Counted from the stretch's first letter, positions 44,038-55,823 are shown. The stretch is 64,000 bases of DNA from Suillus spraguei (GCA_016800925.1 JABCPU010000121.1:62001-126000), one strand, 5' to 3'. The notes: generated by a model from the sequence alone, not told the origin. Numbers and translations are program-made.

Positions 44038-44048
44038 TATTTGCCAGA
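44038..44048 (+). repeat. LINE target-site duplication, left (partner 45617-45627)
   Basis: TATTTGCCAGA occurs here and again at 45617-45627, exactly bracketing the insertion. The sequence after the right copy continues the DUF6534 3' flank ('TAGGGGTCATTAGTTTGTAT'), as seen uninterrupted at 50618-50640. Confidence 0.9.
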
Positions 44049-45616
44049 TTTTTTTTTTTTTTTGAATCCTTGTTTATTGTCCGTTGGGGCTAAGCCCTAT
44101 GTTGGACATCTCCTACATGTATGTACCTTGGTATTTACTCTATATATCTTGTCTTGGTAGCGTCTTGACAATGGTTCCGGCGTGGGCGGGAACTGTGATG
44201 CCTGTGAGGAGGCAAGCGGTTATGTTTGGGTTTGGTTTGGTTCTATTATTCTCTCCTTTCCTCTTTTTCCTTGGGGGGGGGGGGGGTAACATCTCCGAAA
44301 GTCTGCTCGAAGCGTCTTGTACGTGCGATGTATTTCAGGGTCGCTCTCCATCAGGAAATTCACACATTCCTTAACATGCTTAATCAGCTTAACTCACTTA
44401 TCTCAAAACTTGTTTGCTCTCTCTCACATCATTCACCTGGCATATCTTATATTTTTTGAGTGCGAAATACAATAAAACATGTATATTAATATATCTCAAC
44501 TTTTTTTTCTGAATTCATTCACATTGAAATTTTGGACAAGTAGATTCAATTTCACCAAGGCAGTTAAGTGTAAATAAGTCCGCATAAGGGCACGTCAAGG
44601 AATGTGTGAATTTCCTGATGTCATTCCTTGAGTATCGTTGAGCAAGTGCTTGATATTGTATTTGCGCGGGCCTACTTCGAGACGCATGGCGTCTCTCTGT
44701 CTGGTGAAGGTGGGGCATACTAATAGGAAATGATGTACTGTTTCCTCGTGCGCGTTGCAGTTTTCGCACTTGGCTGATTGGCTCTTCGATATCCGGTGTA
44801 GGTGTTTGTTGAGCGCTATATGACCCGTTCTGAGCTGAAAGAGAAGCGAGCTGTGCTTCCTTGGTAACGATGCGGTTTTTTGCGGCGAATTTGTTGGAAG
44901 GAGCTGACTGGTCTATGGTGCGCAGGGCGGTGAACCTTGGTGAGTTGTTTGCTATTTCCGTCGCCTCGTCCTTTATTCTGCGGTGGTATGTCTGTTTGAT
45001 CGCTGACTTACTACGTGGCAGTTCCTTGGTTTCGCCGTGTTTTGTTAGCAAGGATTTCGGGAGTTCGTTCGTTCCCGATGATTTCCCTCTCGCTGCCTCT
45101 TTCGCCTGCTCGTCCGCTGCTTCATTGCCCGGGATGCCCTTATGCCCTGGCGTCCACCTGATGATGAGTTTCCTTCCATCGTTGGCTGGGATGACCCTGC
45201 GTAGGTCGTCATGGAACATGTCCATCAGGTAGTGTCCCGGTTGTGAACGGAAGGCTGATGTTGCGCGGATGGCTGCCTGATTGTCTACCCCCAGTGACAT
45301 GGTACCCCCCCTTTCTCCTCCCTCTTCTTTTAGAAGCTGAACCGCCAGAATCATTCCCACAAGCTCTCCTTCATACACCGTGTGCTCCGTGTCCTTGCCC
45401 AGGTAGAATCTCCGACTCTTAATCACTTCTTCGCCTCGCATGATCACTGCTGCTGCCCCCACTCCTCCTTCGATCGAAGATCTGTCCGAGTATGCTCTTA
45501 TGTCTTCTTCCGCCGATAAGTCTTCATCCGCTGCTCTCTCTGGTTTGTCTGCGATGTGCGTTTCGGTGTCTGGGGTCCACTTTGGATAGTGTCTGACCGG
45601 CCTAATCTTCTCTGTG
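44049..45616 (-). mobile_element. 5'-truncated LINE (non-LTR retrotransposon)
   Basis: 1.57 kb on the minus strand. A run of 15 T at 44049-44063 is the poly-A tail, an 11-bp target-site duplication flanks it, and the only coding part is the C-terminal RNase H region. The reverse transcriptase and endonuclease were lost through 5' truncation, as is usual for LINE insertions. The 3' part (44064-44514) is non-coding and contains a run of about 14 G. Confidence 0.9.
44515..45616 (-). pseudogene. LINE RNase H and C-terminal zinc motif
   Basis: The frame is open from the truncation point and reads 'KIRPVRHYPKWTPD' and then RNase H with its acidic residues in order: 'AYSDRSS', 'VYEGELVGMILAV', 'SLGVDNQAAI' and 'GHKGIPGNEAADEQA'. 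After about 'NRIVTKEAQ' the frame shifts: the next frame gives 'LLFQLRTGHIALNKHLHRI' and 'CENCNAHEETVHHFLLVC', the zinc-binding C-terminus common in LINE Pol proteins. RNase H-bearing LINEs in fungi usually belong to the Tad or I-related clades; the clade cannot be fixed from this part. Confidence 0.85.
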
Positions 45617-45627
45617 TATTTGCCAGA

Positions 45628-46129
45628 TAGGGGTCATTAGTTTGTATCCTGCAGCCTGTCATGGTTCGGGGTTCAGGCTGGTAGTGAATAGGTTTGTTGG
45701 AATCCGAAGGATCCGAGAGGAAAGAGACCGAAGGATCCGAGATAGGTATGAGTGAGAAGAGATAAGAAGAGTGGTCCGAGCGCAAGGCCAGAATGGCCAA
45801 TAGCGTGTGCCAGCGTGACGACGTTGTTACGCTGTGCAATATGCCGTTTGATTTCGTCCCGCTACGAAATATGCCGTTTGATTAGTTTTATTATCGTTGC
45901 TATTCCACTCACCTTATAGTAGGCGCTCAAGCGCAAAAACATCTCAGTTCTTTTCAAGAGACTGAGATGTAAGTACCTAGTCACCAGTCGCCGTTTTTGC
46001 CCTGGCTAACGAGCGTTTTAGTTACCTGTTATCTAGGTACTTTAACCGTCAATATGAGTTCTTTCAAAGAGACTGAGATTTACCTGTTATCTAGCGCGCC
46101 CGCTCCCTACCTTATCGTCTCATAATCCC
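45628..46129. other. No gene; continuation of the DUF6534 3' flank
   Basis: First about 40 bp match 50618-50655. Beyond, two copies of 'GAGACTGAGAT' and 'ACCTGTTATCTAG' occur at 45960-46095. Nothing coding recognised. Confidence 0.5.
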
Positions 46130-46250
46130 AGAAGGTTCAGTGCTGGTCTTTGTGTATTTGAGTCTTCAATGACATGCTTTAGCCACGGCAGCCGAATGCG
46201 GTGACAGCAGAGATAACGGAGATGAATGATTTCTTGTCTGATGGATGAGC
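46130..46250 (+). pseudogene. 3' end of a third DUF6534 paralogue
   Basis: Matches the last intron and exon of the two DUF6534 copies ('TCAGTGCTGGTCTTTGTGT', 'GACATGCTTTAGCCACGGCA', 'ATGGATGAGCATC'), coding for a decayed 'TEMNDF' tail. Nothing upstream matches the rest of the gene. Confidence 0.65.
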
Positions 46251-47089
46251 ATCCACAAATCTGGTCGCAAATCCTTGTACTATATGTCTCGTGCACCAGC
46301 AAGCCCATTTGCATTTATTTCTCAGGTACTCTGTTGGCAAGTATGTACCTTGGATTGGGTGGTTCTCGCACAACTATCTATGCGCACTCTCCCAACCACA
46401 TTTCCTGCAAGGTGTGCATATCATCCGGCTAGATCCAACATAATGTACTCGTCTAACGGCGAGTTTCCACTATATTCTTCCTTGGTGTACGGGCACTGGC
46501 ATGATATGTCCGTGTCAGCATATAGGTCTATGGCCATGCAACCACTCCTTGACCTTCTGTTTGTCTGTGTAAATGTCAATGTCGCTGAAAAATTAAGAGT
46601 ATTATTGAGTGAACGAAACGTTATCACAACCTTCTAAAAACAATGTTCCAACATTCAAGCAAGTGCTCGGAGCTAATTCCATTGCCGAGCGCCGACCAGA
46701 GGAAAAATATAAAGCATTGCAGGAGGCGCTGGGGAGGGAAGGGCCGCCTTACTGGTATCGGGCCATTTGAGACAAACCGTCGGTGAGCTTTCCACGCCAC
46801 CAATAGAAACTACTGGTTATTCTGTCGCATTACTCCGTACATTACTAGATACTATCCATACTATCGATTCCTAGGACGTGGTGGTACGTTGATACACAAT
46901 TATTTTCTTTCTGTTATTCGTATAGTGGTGTGAGGAAGAGCCAGGATGCCGTGAATCCTCTATGAGTTCCCCCCTGTACTCACCGCATGTCGATTATATC
47001 TTATTGTATCGAGAAAATTGTTGAAGAGTGTTGCGAATAGGCTCCGCTCGGCAACCGAGTGCGGTTGCCGTGCGGAGCCTGTCTAAACT
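46251..47089. other. No complete gene; possible exon at 46640-46770
   Basis: The plus-strand reading 'PTFKQVLGANSIAERRPEEK' followed by 'YKALQEALGREGPPYWYRAI' at about 46645-46765 looks coding but is isolated. The rest shows no motif. 47040-47085 contains a hairpin 'GGCTCCGC...GCGGAGCC'. Confidence 0.35.
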
Positions 47090-47440
47090 CTAGTGAGTGA
47101 TACTCTGGGCTCTTCTGAAACATCATACCACCTGCTTATCAGCGACTTCGGATATCCACCTGGATCTCTGCGCAATTTCCGATACACAAATGAACTCTTA
47201 TATACAGAGCCGAAGTTGGACTAGATTCCTATAAGCAGGCTGTTTCAGGTGAGCGATGGTTTGTGCGCTTTATGTCAATAGCGAGAGCTGAAGTTGAAGA
47301 TAGCGGCCACAGGTCGACACAACCAGGACCATTTCAAGCTGCTGTTGCAACTTGCCAGCAGCTAGACAACTCGCTTTGATTCAAAGATCCTGGCGGGCTT
47401 CTCTAGCATAAATCTGCAATACTCGAACCTCACTCGTACC
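47090..47440 (+). promoter_or_regulatory. Orphan promoter-like segment of the WD40 gene
   Basis: Follows the 5' flank of the WD40 gene at 61215-61515 block by block ('TGATACTCTGGGCTCTTCTG' versus 'TGATACTGTAAAGTCTTCTG', 'GGTGAGCGATGG', 'AAGATCCTGGCGGGCTTCTC'). It stops just before the ATG position. WD40 coding sequence resumes only at about 50985, so the intervening 3.5 kb with DUF6534 copy 2 may have been inserted into a WD40 gene. Confidence 0.55.
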
Positions 47441-47454
47441 TTCTTTCAGACTAA

Positions 47455-48030
47455 TCTATCACCGCAGTATAATTTATTTGGTCTTCTCCGCAGGCTTCCG
47501 AAGTTTTCGCCAGAACCCTCAAATCTAGCTTATGATCTTTCTCACGGGTGCTAGGGTTCGAAAATGTCAGAAATCGCTAGCTCGACGAGTAAGACAACGA
47601 AGATGGGACAATGAAGACGACAATACTTACATGGAAAAATATTCGTACCTTTTTCCGGCACAGTTCAATTGACTTTGCAAGGTCCAACAGGGCTCAACCT
47701 TCACTAAATAACGCGTCAGTCGGATAATACTTGTTCATTCCTCAAGGCCCCACTTTTGGACCCGGTTTGTCTGTTCTATCACCGCAGTATATTCTATTTG
47801 GTCCTCTCCTTCCGAAGTTCTAAAACTTCGCCAGGAACCTCAGATCTACTTTGGGATATTGCTGATGAACACTAGGGTTGGACAAAGGCAGAAATCGCGA
47901 GCTCGACGAGAAGGACAGCGAAGACATGTGATAGGGACAATGAAAGACGACAATACATGGAAGGAGATTCGTACCTTTTTCTGACACAGTTTGATTTTGC
48001 GAGGTCTGACCTTCACTAAATAATGTGTCA
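47455..48030 (+). repeat. Tandem duplication (~280-bp unit)
   Basis: 47455-47725 and 47765-48030 repeat each other ('CTATCACCGCAGTATA', 'GAAATCGCTAGCTCGACGAG', 'TTCACTAAATAA'). It lies upstream of DUF6534 copy 2. A short third match begins at about 40920 upstream of copy 1. Confidence 0.8.
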
Positions 48031-48704
48031 GTATTTAACACGGATTCTGAATTATTGAGAGTTTATCTATTTCATTTTCAGAATGATAACAGGTCATACA
48101 TTACTCAATATCAACACGCCGATCAGAAAAACTCACAGCCAAGCAGGGTTCCTCCGAGCTTCCAGGGGCGCGACAATGATCAAATCAGTCACTGGGTGTT
48201 CGCGTCATTCAGTATGTAGTCGGACCTACTGTGTTTGTGCTGCGTGACATTAATATTGTGTCAACTACAATGATGTAGGTCGTTCGCGTCTATACTTATG
48301 AACGACTTTAATTGGCTGACCGTGCGGTGCAAAACGATGCTTCGATGTGACTTGCTCCGATCTTCGCTCCCCCAATTTGACCTCATGTACAATGTAGCTC
48401 AATCCAAAATTTGTTTCAGTACTGGTCTTGGGCTTGGAGTCCCAGACAATCAAGACTGGTGTCATGCTCGCCCGATGACCGATACAGTATATCCTTCAAC
48501 CAAATATGTGATAGGTGTGCCCTCCTTTCTCAGCACCATGTTAATCCGCATCACCGGTTGTAAAAAAAATCCCGTTGTCCATAAGAGAGATAACTCTGTG
48601 TTGGCGTGAGATTCGCCAGATCTGTAAGATCACAGGCGGCATTGCAATGCGCTAGCCTCACCATAGTACTTAATACCTAATCACCTTGCAGATTACAACC
48701 AACC

Positions 48705-50584
48705 ATGTCTTCCTCGCCGCAGGACCTTATTCCACAACTTGACATCGGGACGACGTTCGGGGCACTTTTTATTGGGGTTACCATTGCAGCAGTGTTCGTA
48801 AGCGTTTTTGTTGTGTCAAAGCTGTGCATTTCCCGTCGTCCTAATTTATTTTGCGGAACAGTCTCTTCGGCTTAAGCAATGTTCAAGCTTTTATCTACTT
48901 TCAGACGCACAAGGATACAGGGATATTGTTCTTTAAGCTAGCTGTACGTTTATGCTGCTTTCTACCCGTCCTGTTCTAAACGCTATAACAGGCCATCTGG
49001 CTGTGGTAGGCGTTGTCATTATCAGGTGCGTCTGAATCACGAATTTCCCTGAAACCTTAGGATACTCGATGCTCTGCACCTTGCCTTGATCATCCACTGC
49101 GTCTATTATTACCTAGTGATCAACTACGCAAACGTCAATGCGCTCATGGAAATTGTATGGAGTTTTAAAGTGAGCTCTTACTTTGGTCTTCCGTGCAGCT
49201 CCGTAGTACCATGATACTGATGAGCTTATGCAGCTTCAGATAATAGTCGACGTAAGTGGTATTTGCTAAGCTCTGCGGTGCACCTCTGTCACGCAATCTA
49301 CAGGTATTCATCATTCTTTCGGCACATCTGTAAGTTTGATGTGCAGAATGTGGTGTGCAACCTTCAATTAATGCATTCTCACATCATAGCCTTTATGGTT
49401 ATCGCATATGGATAAGTATGTATCTCCCTATCAATGAATTTCCACGGCTGATCCAATATACCTATGTAGTCAGCAAGGGCCGGTCAAGAACGCTCCCCAT
49501 CATAGTGGTAGGTTTACAATTGATATAGGTTGTACAGCATTTCATTCTGTTCATTCCTCGTTAGTGCATAATCATAACCATAAACTCAGGTAAGTCTGTT
49601 GGCTGCAAATACCTGTTGTTCGATCTTGAAAATCCCTCCAGGCGTTGCTATTGGTAATTGTTTAAATGACGCTCTTATTGCTGGCTCATCATTTTAACCC
49701 GATGTCAGCCCTTATTTGGGCACTGTGAGTGAAACTGCTTCCTAGCACACAAAATACTGATAGTGAGTAGATATCAGTGTCATGTGTTCTCGGATTTGAT
49801 TAAAGTCGAGTGGGCAACATACGTGGCTTTGGGCTCGATTACTTTTGCCGACATCGTTATTGCATCATCAATGTGCTACCTCCTGGCTACCTCCCGCACT
49901 GGAGTCTCTAGGTGAGGCGGCGATCATCCATTACTGACTAAGAGATACCACTAATATGAAATACATAGCACCGATTCCTTGATAGCAAAGCTCATGGCTT
50001 ATATTATTAATACCGGTTGTCTGACGAGGTATTCTTTTTTCTAGACTATCTCATATATTGACTCATACTTGAAGCAGCATATGTTCGATGACGGCCATGA
50101 TTACAGTAAGCTTCCAGCGATTGTATTGTCTCTTCTCTAAGAGTCTACAGTGCATAGTCATGCCGACCAACTTCATTTTTCTTGCTATGGAATTTTTATT
50201 GGTTAAATGTATGACCAAAACCTTTTCCTAGTCGTGTTGACTAATGATCCTGTTTCAAGTATATGTCAACTCGTTCCTCGCACTCATGAATGCACGATAC
50301 TACGCGCGGGTCAACGCAGGCACCGATAGTTTTTACCTTCCGAACAGCTACCACGAAGTCTACCGTCCGGGGATTCACATCAGGGCGTCAGAAGACGAGG
50401 AACTCCAGGCTTCTCGGAAGGACGTGTTTAAACATCCCCACGATGAAGCTGTGCATCCTTCTCGATCTGTCAAGGTCAGTGCTGGTTTTTGTGTCATTGA
50501 GTCCTCAATGACACGCTTTAGCCACAGGAGTCGATTGCGGTGACAACGGCGACAATGGAGATGAATGATTTCTCGTCTGTATGA
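48705..50584 (+). CDS. DUF6534-type membrane protein, copy 2
   Basis: Multi-exon plus-strand gene. Start 'MSSSPQDLIPQLDIGTTFGA' at 48705; later exons read 'AFIYFQTHKDTGILFFKLA', 'ILDALHLALIIHCVYYYLVI', 'VSKGRSRTLPIIV', 'GSITFADIVIASSMCYLLAT', 'TDSLIAKLMAYIINTGCLT', 'MPTNFIFLAMEFLLVK', 'LYVNSFLALMNARYYARVN' and 'HIRASEDEELQASRKDVFKH'. The last exon (50528-50584) follows 'GCCACAG' and ends 'EMNDFSSV'. The pieces form seven hydrophobic helices and a cytoplasmic charged tail, the usual DUF6534 layout; the role of the family is unknown. I found no stop in the exons I could place, but the join around exon 2 (48798-48870) is unclear and two exons are not fully resolved, so an inactivating change is not excluded. 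Confidence 0.75.
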
Positions 50585-50712
50585 TAGATGAGCATGCGCG
50601 TGGACTATCGCTAGATAGAGGTCATTAGTTTGTATCTTGCAGCTGCAGTGCAGCATCATGATTGGATGAATTGCCCCACATTTCCTTGTAAACTACAATA
50701 GTGGCTTCATTT

Positions 50713-50994
50713 CTATGTAATATATCGAGCTCTCAACGCTTTGAACGAATGATCAATAGTAAACCTAAACCTTGTCGCTACCGTGCCATAACCCTTTATC
50801 CAAAACTTTGGAAGCATCGATATCCTGAATAATTCATCCTGATTCTCCACAGGTTCTGCCACTTTGACACCTGGATTCTCTCCATCTCCCAGAGAGTTCA
50901 AAAATTTTATGCAGCACTGCTCTAACCTTAGGTGACTGCGTATGAACCCTCGGAATATTGATTGGGCGTCATGGATGATTGTACTTCTCACCAC
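50713..50994 (-). pseudogene. Gene fragment with conserved 'EQCCIK.LNSLGDGE' peptide
   Basis: A 93-residue frame containing 'HDAQSIFRGFIRSHLRLE' and 'QCCIKFLNSLGDGE'. Nearly the same peptide ('DTQLLFQRFIYAPEEEQCC' then 'IKILNSLGDGEM') is encoded in the duplicated blocks at 57295-57190 and 60355-60250, so it is a genuine coding fragment present three times. No complete gene is seen and I do not know the family. Confidence 0.5.
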
Positions 50995-52440
50995 ACTTGA
51001 ACACGATTATATCGTTTGCAGCTTGGCATGGACGTCGGAGGCTTGTCTCCGGTTTACATGGCCCAATTAGGATATTCGACACAACCACTTCGGAGCAGAC
51101 TGCCATCTCCTTGTCTCAGAGCAACCGCCTCCTTGCGAGTGCATCCAACGATAACACAGTACGTCTGTAGAATCTCGACACCAACCTCCAAGTCAGTCCA
51201 CCCCTCCAGCATGAAGAAGCTTTATGCTGCGCAGCCCTTTCGACTGCTGGAAAAGTGCCAGTCACTAGTTGCGACGACAAAAATGTGTATGCGTGGGATG
51301 TTCATGTCATCCTCAAACAAGCTGGCCTTGAAGACCTATTGTCCACTGGCACCAATATTGTGAGTGCCAAAATATCACCTACTCTTCTCACTGACAGTGT
51401 CTACTGATCTCAAGCCGAGCCACGCCCGGGAATAGAGCGCAGCCCCTGCTCCTCGCTCGGTGACAAGTCATTTTTGGAGGTGCATCACGTGTTTCCAAGC
51501 TTTCTCATTCATTATAACAGCAACATTTCAGGCTGATGCTACGCAGTGTCACAACGAGTTTGGGGGTGTCGATGAACTCTCATCACGGTTTTTTGACGAC
51601 ATGGGAGCCGATGATGATGTGCGTCATTAGTATTTACATCAATAAGGTTGTGTTCAAATTTCTGTATTCTCAGTTCTACCCAATGGGTGGTGCCCATCCT
51701 CATTCCCCTGCCAGTGCACTCCTTGGTTGCCTTGCCTCGCTCTTTCACCGCTTTCGACCTGAAAATGATGAAGAAAACGAACTGCAACCTCCAGTGCTTT
51801 CAGGATTACATCTACATGTGCTCTTCGCTCGCTTGTTACCACTCTTTCACCGCTCATCATTTGGAAATCAAGCATTGAACGAATTGCAGCAACCCTCCAC
51901 GCCTTCACGGTTAGATTTACGTACAGATGCAATCATCGATATCCTGTCCTCACTCTTCCGCTCCACATCAACGAAGAAATCGGACTCTCGCAACGCACAA
52001 TACATCCTCATGTTGTCGAAGTGGCCCCGATGCGGGACAGGGAGGTATGTCTTTCTCCGTTGTGTTAATCCCTGGTGCCTGATGATGCGGCCACAACCCA
52101 CTCAACCTAATGGTACTACTATACCAGGTGCAAGGCCTGCATATCCACTACCCGTCCGATTGTTGGCTCATCTCGTGCTTTTTCTCTGCTGCGCGTCTCC
52201 TCAACACGCTGATGGCAATGCACACTCGACACAGCAGCAACATAGTCAACCGCACGGTCCGGTCCAGGCTCAAGTGTCGTCACTGCAGACTCAGCTTACG
52301 CCCCCTCGACGTCTACGATACCTCCTCCTTCTGATATTCCTAATACTACACCAGTTGCCGCACCCGCGCAACCACGGCCCCTTCCATTACAAACTCGTTT
52401 CGTTCTTTTCCTCTGCTGTACATCTTCCCCTCATGTAGAT
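50985..52440 (+). pseudogene. 3' part of a WD40-repeat gene
   Basis: Starts in the middle of a repeat: 'IRIFDTTTSEQTAISLSQSN', then 'LLASASNDNTVRLWNLDTN', 'ALSTAGKVPVTSCDDKNVYA' and 'WDVHVILKQAGLEDLLSTGT'. An intron follows, then a Pro/Ser-rich region ('LLGCLASLFHRFRPENDEEN') and the tail 'HLVLFLCCASPQHADGN'. This is the C-terminal half of a WD40 beta-propeller protein of mushroom type; the N-terminal repeats are absent. The last exons contain frame changes and stops, so the fragment is not a working gene. Confidence 0.75.
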
Positions 52441-52970
52441 GTGCATTAACATTGCAGCATATGGATATCTATTTCATCTGCTTATTATGTTATCTCCTTG
52501 GTGGCGTTCGCGTATATTTGATTTCCACACCCTCCTCAATCTCAGTCTGGTTTTGACTTTACACCGCCAAACCTCAATTTCAGTCTCAAAAAGTTCCTAG
52601 AAACATGTACTGGTCGCAACAATGCATTTACCCTTTCACATAGTACTAAGTCTTACACGTCGAAATTGAGGGGGTTCGTGTTACACTGAAGAACTAGTAC
52701 ATACGTCATCCTTACTTGGATCTGTTATCGCCTCCGCGATGACAGGCATATCCACAGATCCCAAATGAGCGAATTACACCTGTTCATTGAGTGTAAGAGT
52801 GGCCCGCAGCTTGCCATCAAGATAGAGCACAAATCCACCCATACTACAAGGTGATGAACCTGTGCATCATCGTCCATCAGGGCACCACTTTCATGTTATT
52901 TTTTGCATCAATGAAGAGTTCAAGTGTAACTGACTCTTGAACTTCTGCTTGGGATGTCACCAAGTAATAT
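52441..52970. other. No supported gene
   Basis: Short frames only, no recognisable motif or repeat. Confidence 0.5.
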
Positions 52971-52972
52971 AA

Positions 52973-53403
52973 CTAGCAGCTTGCCTCGCCATATGGCTCG
53001 ACGGTCGATGCAGGGCTGGGCGTGGTACGCACCAAATATATCATTGAAGTCATTTTTAGCTTGACGAGCACAAAAACTGCCATACGGCCCGGGCGATCAC
53101 GAATTCTAGGACAAAAACGCCATAAGTATGAGGAGCAGACGATGGAGGGTGATGACAGCCGTCCTCTCGTCCGTATCCGGAATGTCTGTATTCCATGTGC
53201 ACGCAAACAAAGTTAAGCCACAACTCGGGAGAATTTCTCATGTTGCAGAATGGACAGTCAGTCACTGGCATCGAGTGTAAGGATATGAGCATCGTTGAGA
53301 CACGGGAGTGAAGCGCAAACAAACGAAATGCAGAAGAGAATAGCGAAGATCGTCATAAAGTTGATGACAATGCATCTGTTCATTCTGCTCTCCTTGATGG
53401 GTG
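52973..53403 (-). CDS. Candidate small secreted protein
   Basis: From about 53381 a minus-strand frame reads 'MNRCIVINFMTIFAILFCIS' then 'FVCASLPCLNDAHIL', a good secretory signal followed by a cysteine. The frame stops after 41 residues, but the next minus-strand frame gives 'VTDCPFCNMRNSPELW' with more cysteines, so an intron near 53262 is possible. Not assigned to a family; could be chance. Confidence 0.3.
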
Positions 53404-53459
53404 CAGCCACATGTGCATGACGAGCCGGCACTGTGCCCTCAGGCTGTGTCGTATACATA

Positions 53460-54228
53460 TATATACCTCACTTGAAGCGACTGCACGTACTGGATGTATA
53501 GTACAGTTACAAGTGCTGTGTTGGGCGGTTGAACTATACTTGTGGTGCATTTGGATGACTTTCTGAAAGATCTAGAAATGTCTTCGGATTCAAAGATACT
53601 TCCAAACCTTCTTGTACTGATGTCATTTTAAGCAATCGGACGATAACTCGTTCCAAACTCCAATCTGAGATCTGAATGGCGGGTACCCCTTTTCAGATTT
53701 CAGAATTAGCCCGAACCAACGGAAATAACGGAAGTTTACGCACTAAAGTCACTCGACCACTAGTACAACTACGTTACAAGCCCAACATCAATATATCCTG
53801 TTATTTCATGCATGGTAGAGTGTCTGCCGCTGAGGCTTGAGTAGGTCACTTCGCACGAGATATGTGGCACCGATGTAGACAGATCCGAGTTTGTGTTCTT
53901 CTAGTAATCACATAGAATGCAGAACATAGTCATCATGCATGTCACATGACTGCAAGTCTCATGCCCTCTGGACTGAGTTGAGATGTGATGTGCACATAAC
54001 TTACCGGATCGATGATTATGGTCTTACATCTACATTTCTGGTAGCACCAGGACGGATGAGTTGATTGAAACCCATTTAGAATTTTGGATCCTGAAAACAA
54101 ATATTCAGATTATCGCAACTGCAGGCCCAAGTCGAACCTGAAACATTAAAATACATTCATGTCATCATACAAGAACGCGAGCCAGTATGTACAATCAACC
54201 CGGAAAGCAAGAAAGCAAGCACAGAAGA
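53460..54228. other. No supported gene
   Basis: No open frame with coding character. Likely the intergenic region and 3' flank of the DUF2470 gene. Confidence 0.5.
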
Positions 54229-55084
54229 TTACTCAACCTTCATGACACTGTCAATGCGTTTCCGCTGAACGCGTTTTTTGAGGTCTATCCACATCGGGTA
54301 TCCGAATATCATCGTACACCCAATATAAGCAGCCTGAATATAAAATTAAAGGCCTGAGGCTCAGAAAGTCGCAAGACAGACATACCGTCACTATAGCGCC
54401 CTTTACATATTGCCTGCAAAGTGACCAGGTATAAAGTGCTTCAGCCCCATGGATGCCAAAGAATATTGCACAAGAGGTTCGGAAGGAAAGACCAAGACCA
54501 GTGGCATCTCTAAACGCGTGCGCTGGGGAGAAGAATGCATCCATAGTAGTGACAGGTATGGAGAGGAATGTAGTATCAGGCGGTGGTGGCGACAGGAAAT
54601 AGAAGCACGCGAACGACACGATTCCTACTATGGCAGCTGTGCGAGGAATCTGGAATGTGGTTATTTGGGGAGCTTTGAGCTATAGTACATGGATATATAA
54701 CTGTCAGAGGTAAGTTGACTGAAAGCAAAGGTGGTCAAAGCGCACCATACCAAGACGCTCCTGAGCCTCTGCCTTCATGCTCAGAAGCCGGGGTTTGACT
54801 TCCTCGTATCCCGAAAGCGGCGGGTCGAATGACACCCGGGTCGTATTTGATTGCCCGGACTTGAGCTTATACACGAGTGTCATACCCTAGTGTGTCTGTC
54901 AATGCTGACGAGCACAGGACGTACATTTCCCTGGGCCTACCTTGGAGTCGATGTTAGACATCTCAGCGGTGAACACGTTGCCCTCGACTTTCCCGAAATA
55001 TTTGACATATGCGACCAATGTATCGGGATGGTTTTTCATGTACATGCATAGGAAGCCAGACTTGGAAGCGACCGGATCTGACAT
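54229..55084 (-). CDS. DUF2470 / DUF4499 integral membrane protein (223 aa)
   Basis: Four exons keep frame: 55084-54941, 54886-54751, 54672-54386, 54333-54229, with 52-78 nt introns, total 224 codons including TAA. The N-terminal half is a DUF2470 domain ('MSDPVASKSGFLCMYMKNHP', 'DTLVAYVKYFGKVEG', 'NIDSKGMTLVYKL', 'DPPLSGYEEVKPRLLSMKAE'), a fold related to heme-binding HugZ-type proteins. The C-terminal half has three hydrophobic helices and 'EALYTWSLCRQYVKGAI', 'FGYPMWIDLKKRVQ', typical of DUF4499. This combination and length are usual for a fungal membrane protein of unknown role. It is intact and looks like a resident single-copy gene. An upstream exon-like piece at 55178-55222 may be 5' UTR. 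Confidence 0.85.
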
Positions 55085-55823
55085 GTTGTGAATGTGCAAG
55101 CTACGGCTAGTCTTGGGTGCATACTCTGTTTGGGATCAGTCTAGGTCATTCAAGCGGAGTTGAGATGACAAAGGTACCTATGGCTTGCAGTTGCGTTTTT
55201 CCAGTAGCCTCAAATACCCACTAGAATTAACCAGGGTATCAGCTTGACCTTAGAAGCTGCGACACGGTCAATGAAAGTTTCAATTATTTTGATTTATGCA
55301 TCAAGCTTATAGCGACCCTATTTGGTATTTACTCCTTTTCTTTAGCAAGAACAACCACTCTGAATCGTTCAAACCATGGAACCATTTCCCCATACATGCC
55401 TGCATTTTCAACAACAAACCTCGTGTGAAAGAATCGAGTTGCCCGTGCTTGGTATGGGTGATGCTTGTAAGTCATGACACCATCATTCAGTCGTATCTGC
55501 GGCACCTGAACTTTGAACAGTACAACTTCCAAGCTCTCATAATATTCAACTTGTCAGATGCTCATCTCAGCTGCGATAATGTTAAGCCCCATCAACACAT
55601 CTTTGATATCCAAATTTCCAGCACACCGACTGTCGTGATATTTACCAAGACTCTTTCTGGACGTCGAGCAATTATGTAACCAAGATCTAGCATGTTGATG
55701 GTCGGTGTTGATATAATTTCATATTCTGAAAGTTTATATTGACTCTATCTAAAAGAGACGTCTACAACACAAATATAGTAGTATAATCAGGGCAGGTAGT
55801 TCATAATTCATAGTATACCCATA
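55085..55823. other. Unresolved; coding-like minus-strand pieces
   Basis: The minus strand has 'VQVPQIRLNDGVMTYKHHPY' and 'FFHTRFVVENAGMYGEMVPW' (55532-55329) and 'IETFIDRVAASKVKLIPWLI' (55290-55230), which look coding but I could not join them into a gene or name a family. They could be the remains of a neighbour upstream of the DUF2470 gene. The overlapping plus-strand frame 55296-55679 is probably a shadow. Confidence 0.35.
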
